Shown: piece by piece, positions 60,749-64,000 of the stretch
Numbering within the stretch: position 1 is the stretch's first letter
Layout: each line of letters starts with the position of its first letter
Source: Avibacterium volantium
Lineage (GTDB): Bacteria > Pseudomonadota > Gammaproteobacteria > Enterobacterales > Pasteurellaceae
DNA: 64,000 nucleotides
Reading direction: 5' to 3'
Assembly: GCF_900635775.1 (NCBI RefSeq)
Contig: NZ_LR134167.1
Coordinates: 1,583,001 to 1,647,000 of the forward strand
The notes under the pieces: model-generated
The model's database searches: none
What the model saw: the letters and a program-made list of their open reading frames with translations, nothing else
Told to the model about the DNA's origin: nothing
Program-made: the position numbers and the translations under genes

Positions 60749-61684
60749 TTAGAAACTTAAGTAAGGGGCGATTTTTTCGATGGTGGCTTCGCCGATGCCT
60801 GAGATGTTGGATAATTCTTCAACAGATTTGATTTTGCCTACTTTATTACGATATTCAACAATCGCATTCGCTTTTGCTTCACCGATGCCAGAAAGATTTT
60901 GTAAGGTTTTTGCGTCTGCTTTATTGATGTTGATTTTTTCGCCAGCATAAGATTTAGCTTGGTCTTTCAAAGATTTTGCTTTTTCTGATGCTTTGTTTTT
61001 TGCATTTTCAGCGGCTGATTTGGCGCTGTTTTTAGCTTTGGTTTCAGCAGTATTTTTGCTGTCTGCCATTTTATCTTTGGCTTTTGTTGCGCTTTCTTTC
61101 ATTGAAGTAGCTTTATCTTCTACTGCTTTTTTGGCAGATTTTGCTTTGCTTTCAACAGTATTTTTGCTGTCTGCAATTTTATCTTTGGCGTTTGTTGCAC
61201 TTTCTTTCATTGAAGTAGCTTTATCTTCTACTGCTTTTTTGGCAGATTTCGCTTTGCTTTCAATGGCGTTTTTGCTGTCTGCCATTTTATCTTTGGCTTT
61301 TATTGCGCTTTCTTTCATTGAAGTGGTTTTATCTTCCACGGCTTTTTTGGCAGATTTTGCTTTGCTTTCAACAGTATTTTTGCTGTCAGCCATTTTATCT
61401 TTGGCTTTTGTTGCGCTCTCTTTCATTGAGGTAGCTTTATCTTCTACTGATTTTTTGGTAGATTTTGCTTTATTTTCTACCGCACTTTTTGTATCAAGCA
61501 CTTTGTCTTTTGCTTTGCTGGCTTTTTCTGTCACAAGATTTTTACCTTGTTTTACCGTGTCTTGTTTCATTGTTTGAACGGTATTTTTTACAGCGTCAGT
61601 TGCAACGTTTTTTTCCGCTGAAAAAGCGGTTGATGATACTGCCATTGCTAAACTTAATGCTAATACAGATTTTAATGCTTTCAT
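60749..61684 (-). CDS. secreted ComEA-like HhH protein with four 36-aa repeats
   Basis: 311 aa. Signal peptide cleaved near AFSA (residue 23). Residues about 70-215 are built of a 36-residue Lys/Ala/Ser/Asp-rich helical repeat (cue: SMKESATKAKDKMADSKNT), four copies, resembling LEA-type amphipathic repeats. A C-terminal HhH2 domain (about 252-311; INKADAKTLQNLSGIGEAKA and ISGIGEATIEKI) is the ComEA DNA-binding type. In Pasteurellaceae, ComEA-like proteins help pull DNA into the periplasm, but are normally about 110 aa; the repeat region is extra. Confidence 0.85.
   Translation of the reverse strand: MKALKSVLALSLAMAVSSTAFSAEKNVATDAVKNTVQTMKQDTVKQGKNLVTEKASKAKDKVLDTKSAVENKAKSTKKSVEDKATSMKESATKAKDKMADSKNTVESKAKSAKKAVEDKTTSMKESAIKAKDKMADSKNAIESKAKSAKKAVEDKATSMKESATNAKDKIADSKNTVESKAKSAKKAVEDKATSMKESATKAKDKMADSKNTAETKAKNSAKSAAENAKNKASEKAKSLKDQAKSYAGEKININKADAKTLQNLSGIGEAKANAIVEYRNKVGKIKSVEELSNISGIGEATIEKIAPYLSF
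61043..61477 (-). repeat. four 108-bp tandem repeats in the ComEA-like gene
   Basis: The marker CATTGA recurs on the plus strand at 61100, 61208, 61316 and 61424, exactly 108 bp apart, and the surrounding sequence is nearly identical. In-frame (36 codons), so copy number can change without breaking the frame. Confidence 0.93.
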
Positions 61685-62000
61685 TTTAACTCCTTAGGTT
61701 AATGACTATTCCCTTGCGGGGGTGATTGGGAATGGTTTCCCGTGAATTCCCCTATTAGTTTCCTTTTTCGTGGAAAAGTTCCTTAAATTTTATTTTTATG
61801 GATAAAAATCCGTCAAAATAATACCGCACTAGTGTAAAAAATGATTGCAACAAGAGGCAATCTAGGGTATATCTTGTTCGTCTGTAAAATTTTTGTAAAA
61901 ACTTTTGTGAAAGTTTTAGGGCAACACAACATCTTTCAGGCATAAGCTTTGTTCTAAAGCGGTTAAGCCTTTCTATAAACTGAAAAGTAAAGGAGTAAAA
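61685..62000. other. spacer between the ComEA-like and TAXI genes
   Basis: Contains an imperfect GGGAAT/ATTCCC inverted element near 61704-61755 and the AACACAACATC site at 61923-61933. No protein gene, RNA gene or clear CRP-S site was seen. Confidence 0.45.
61923..61933 (+). promoter_or_regulatory. candidate GcvB-binding site upstream of the TAXI-TRAP receptor
   Basis: AACACAACATC is perfectly complementary over 11 nt to GATGTTGTGTT of GcvB (20360-20370), the longest match seen in the window; it lies 67 nt upstream of the receptor ATG. It requires a promoter further upstream. Confidence 0.6.
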
Positions 62001-62963
62001 ATGAAAAAATTATTAAAACTCTCTCTTATCGCGGGTGTAGCAGCCACCTCTTTTTCTGTGCAAGCGGAAGATCAGTTTGTAACCATCGGGACAGGTGGTC
62101 AAACTGGGGTTTACTATGTGGTTGGGCAATCAATCTGTCAATTAGTGAATCGTGATACCGCAAAAACTCATATTAAATGTAACGCGCCTTCAACTGGTGC
62201 TTCTGTAGCAAACTTAAATGCAATTGCGGCAGATCAAATGGAAATGGGCATTGCGCAATCAGACTGGCAATATCACGCTTACCACGGTACAAGCTCCTTT
62301 GCGGGTAAGAAAAATGATAAATTGCGTGCAGTATTCTCAATTCACCCTGAGCCGTTCACTTTAATGGCGCGTGATGATTCAAATATTAATTCTTTTGATG
62401 ATTTGAAAGGTAAACGTGTGAATGTGGGCGATCCGGGTTCTGGTACGCGCGCAACAATGAATGTAATTTTGGCAGCGAAAGGCTGGACAGACAAAGAATT
62501 TAAAGTGGCATCTGAATTAAAACCTGCTGAAATGGCATCAGTAATGTGTGATAACAATCTTGATGCAATTACCTATAACGTTGGTCACCCAAATGGTGCG
62601 TTGAAAGAAGCAGCGGCTTCTTGTAATGCTCATCTTGTTCCTGTAACTGGTGAAGCGATTGATCGTTTAGTGGCGGCAAATCCTTACTATGCGAAAGCGA
62701 CTATTCCGGGTGGGTTATATCGTGGTACAGATAATCCAGTAGATACTTTCGGGGTATATGCCACTTTAGTAACATCTTCAGATGTGCCTGATGACAAAGT
62801 TTATGCGGTAGTTAAAGCGGTATTTGATAACTTCGATCGTTTTAAACGTTTACACCCTGCGTTCGCTCATCTTAAAGAAGAAGATATGATTAAAAACGCA
62901 CTTTCTGCGCCATTACACGAAGGTGCAGTGCGTTACTATAAAGAACGCGGTTGGTTACAATAA
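62001..62963 (+). CDS. TAXI-type TRAP transporter solute-binding protein
   Basis: 320 aa, periplasmic. Signal peptide cleaved near VQA (residue 22). TAXI-family segments: TIGTGGQTGVYYVVGQSICQLVN (split), STGASVANLNAI, GKRVNVGDPGSGTRATMN and ITYNVGHPNG. It partners with the fused permease that follows. Family cargo is often glutamate/2-oxoglutarate-like; not determined here. Confidence 0.92.
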   Translation: MKKLLKLSLIAGVAATSFSVQAEDQFVTIGTGGQTGVYYVVGQSICQLVNRDTAKTHIKCNAPSTGASVANLNAIAADQMEMGIAQSDWQYHAYHGTSSFAGKKNDKLRAVFSIHPEPFTLMARDDSNINSFDDLKGKRVNVGDPGSGTRATMNVILAAKGWTDKEFKVASELKPAEMASVMCDNNLDAITYNVGHPNGALKEAAASCNAHLVPVTGEAIDRLVAANPYYAKATIPGGLYRGTDNPVDTFGVYATLVTSSDVPDDKVYAVVKAVFDNFDRFKRLHPAFAHLKEEDMIKNALSAPLHEGAVRYYKERGWLQ

Positions 62964-62980
62964 TCTCATCTTTATTATTT

Positions 62981-63004
62981 AGGCAGGCTTAGCCCTGCCT
63001 TTTT
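62981..63004 (+). terminator. hairpin between the TAXI receptor and the permease
   Basis: AGGCAGG-CTTAGC-CCTGCCT followed by a T run; probably lets the receptor be made in excess over the permease. Confidence 0.7.
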
Positions 63005-63039
63005 CCGTTTTCATTATTTCAAATTTTTCGGGAGATTTT

Positions 63040-64000
63040 ATGTCCGAATCCACAAAAAAAATGGATTACGATGATCTGCAAGATATGGTCGCCTCCAATG
63101 ATTCAGGCGGACGAAATCCTACTGGTGCAAGCAGAAAACTGATCGTAATTACCGCGATTTTATGGTCGGTTTTTCAACTTTATTACACCTCCCCTGTGCC
63201 ATTTTGGCTACAAGAAGTCGTTCGCAATTGGGGGCTAGATATTAATGTGGTGATCGATGACACCAAGGCGCGCTCGATCCACCTTGCCTTTGCATTGTTC
63301 TTGGCCTATTTATCGTTTCCTGCTTTTGCGACCTCACCAAAACATCGTATTCCGCTGTTAGATTGGTTTTTTGCCACCCTTGGAGCATTTTTAGGTGCCT
63401 ATTACATTTTCTTTTATGAAGGTTTAGTCACACGTTTCGGCGCACCCAATACGCAAGATATTATTGCTGGCTGTCTAGGCGTGTTATTGCTGTTAGAAGC
63501 CTGTCGCCGTAGCCTTGGCTTGCCTTTAGTGATTATCGCCAGTGTATTTTTGGCTTATAACTACTTCGGGCAATTCCTGCCAACAGATTGGATCATCAGC
63601 CACCGTTCAGGATCACTTTCACAAATGGTGAACCAACAATGGGTAACCACTGAGGGCGTGTTTGGTGTGGCATTAGGGGTTTCCACCAAATATGTGTTCC
63701 TTTTTGTGTTATTTGGTGCATTGCTTGATAAAGCGGGCGCGGGTAACTATTTCATTAAAACCGCTTTTGCTTATCTTGGACATCTGCGCGGTGGGCCGGC
63801 AAAAGCGGCAGTGGTGTCATCAGGCTTAACGGGGCTAATTTCAGGTTCATCTATTGCTAACGTAGTAACTACCGGAACTTTCACCATTCCAATGATGAAA
63901 CGTGTAGGCTTTTCAGCAGAAAAAGCAGGCGCGGTAGAAGTGGCTTCATCGGTAAATGGACAAATTATGCCACCAGTAATGGGCGCAGCGGCTTTCTTGA
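63040..64000 (+). CDS. TRAP transporter fused permease (partial)
   Basis: Runs off the window at 64000; 320 codons present. The N-terminus is a soluble tail (MSESTKKMDYDDLQDM), then a DctQ-like four-helix part (about 35-190) and the beginning of a DctM-like large domain (LFGALLDKAGAGNYF, GGPAKAAVVSSGLTGLISGSS, GQIMPPVMGAAAF). Start ATG at 63040 follows GGGAGA. Fused 4TM/12TM permeases are typical of TAXI systems. Confidence 0.9.
   Translation, partial: MSESTKKMDYDDLQDMVASNDSGGRNPTGASRKLIVITAILWSVFQLYYTSPVPFWLQEVVRNWGLDINVVIDDTKARSIHLAFALFLAYLSFPAFATSPKHRIPLLDWFFATLGAFLGAYYIFFYEGLVTRFGAPNTQDIIAGCLGVLLLLEACRRSLGLPLVIIASVFLAYNYFGQFLPTDWIISHRSGSLSQMVNQQWVTTEGVFGVALGVSTKYVFLFVLFGALLDKAGAGNYFIKTAFAYLGHLRGGPAKAAVVSSGLTGLISGSSIANVVTTGTFTIPMMKRVGFSAEKAGAVEVASSVNGQIMPPVMGAAAFL

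Noticed and set aside
61043..61477. possible CRISPR-like array
   Set aside because: The repeats are contiguous 108-bp coding units in frame, with no spacers.
60993..61577. 194-aa plus-strand ORF opposite the ComEA-like gene
   Set aside because: It exists only because the 108-bp repeats lack stops on both strands; no ribosome site and a purely hydrophobic repeat product.
61685..61800. CRP-S (competence) site before the ComEA-like gene
   Set aside because: No TGCGA-N6-TCGCA pattern could be read; TTTTCGTGGAAAA is only loosely similar.
61755..61943. 62-aa minus-strand ORF between the ComEA-like and TAXI genes
   Set aside because: No ribosome site, no recognisable pattern, and it covers the leader of the TAXI gene.

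Overview
The window is chromosomal DNA of a Pasteurellaceae bacterium of the Haemophilus/Pasteurella/Avibacterium/Rodentibacter branch. The evidence is the very frequent 9-mer AAGTGCGGT / ACCGCACTT (the Hin-type DNA uptake signal sequence, USS; roughly forty copies seen by eye, many as inverted pairs after genes), an AT-rich base composition, and gene blocks in H. influenzae order (lolC with a 2-hydroxyacid dehydrogenase; yciO-rluB-cysB; rsmI/lpoA-yraN-diaA-dolP; pgpB/ribA; accA-pdxY-tilS). It is not H. influenzae itself: it carries gltA, sucABCD and the B12-dependent methionine synthase metH. The species cannot be fixed from the sequence alone.

Layout. 1-6.6 kb (minus): lolD (cut by the window edge), lolC, a D-2-hydroxyacid dehydrogenase, cysB, rluB, yciO, rsmI. 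6.7-10.1 kb (plus): lpoA, yraN, diaA, dolP. 10.1-15.7 kb (minus): the oligopeptide transporter oppABCDF. 15.9-20.2 kb (minus): uvrD, rlmM, gcvA. Divergent from gcvA is a clear GcvB small RNA, followed by ilvE. 21.8-28 kb (minus): initiator tRNA (metY)-rimP-nusA-infB-rbfA-truB. 28-30.2 kb: a kinase-like protein and an alanine/glycine:cation symporter. 30.5-32.9 kb (plus): a CRP-controlled sugar-acid dehydrogenase and MFS transporter pair. 33-36.4 kb: an antitoxin remnant, nagK, pgpB, ribA and an unrecognised two-gene cassette (163 aa + 42 aa). 36.6-39.8 kb: accA, pdxY, tilS, then an IS3-family remnant. 40-43.2 kb (minus): cysteine catabolism genes cyuA and cyuP with a YheO-like regulator. 43.5-52.6 kb: metH, an AT-rich orphan membrane protein, and a BtuB/FecCD-type TonB and ABC uptake locus (probably cobalamin). 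52.8-60.7 kb: sucABCD, with gltA divergent. 60.7-64 kb: a secreted ComEA-like protein with four 108-bp repeats, and a TAXI-type TRAP transporter running off the end.

How parts connect. The B12 uptake genes sit next to the B12-dependent MetH. The GcvB seed (GATGTTGTGTT) has antisense matches in the leaders of the TAXI-TRAP receptor (11 nt), oppA (9 nt), gltA (9 nt) and at codons 2-5 of metH (8 nt), which suggests an amino-acid and carbon regulon partly contained in this window. Inverted USS pairs act as likely terminators at many gene ends and inside the opp and suc clusters.

The least explained items are the 163/42-aa cassette, the Asn-rich membrane protein after metH, and the repeat-bearing ComEA-like protein.
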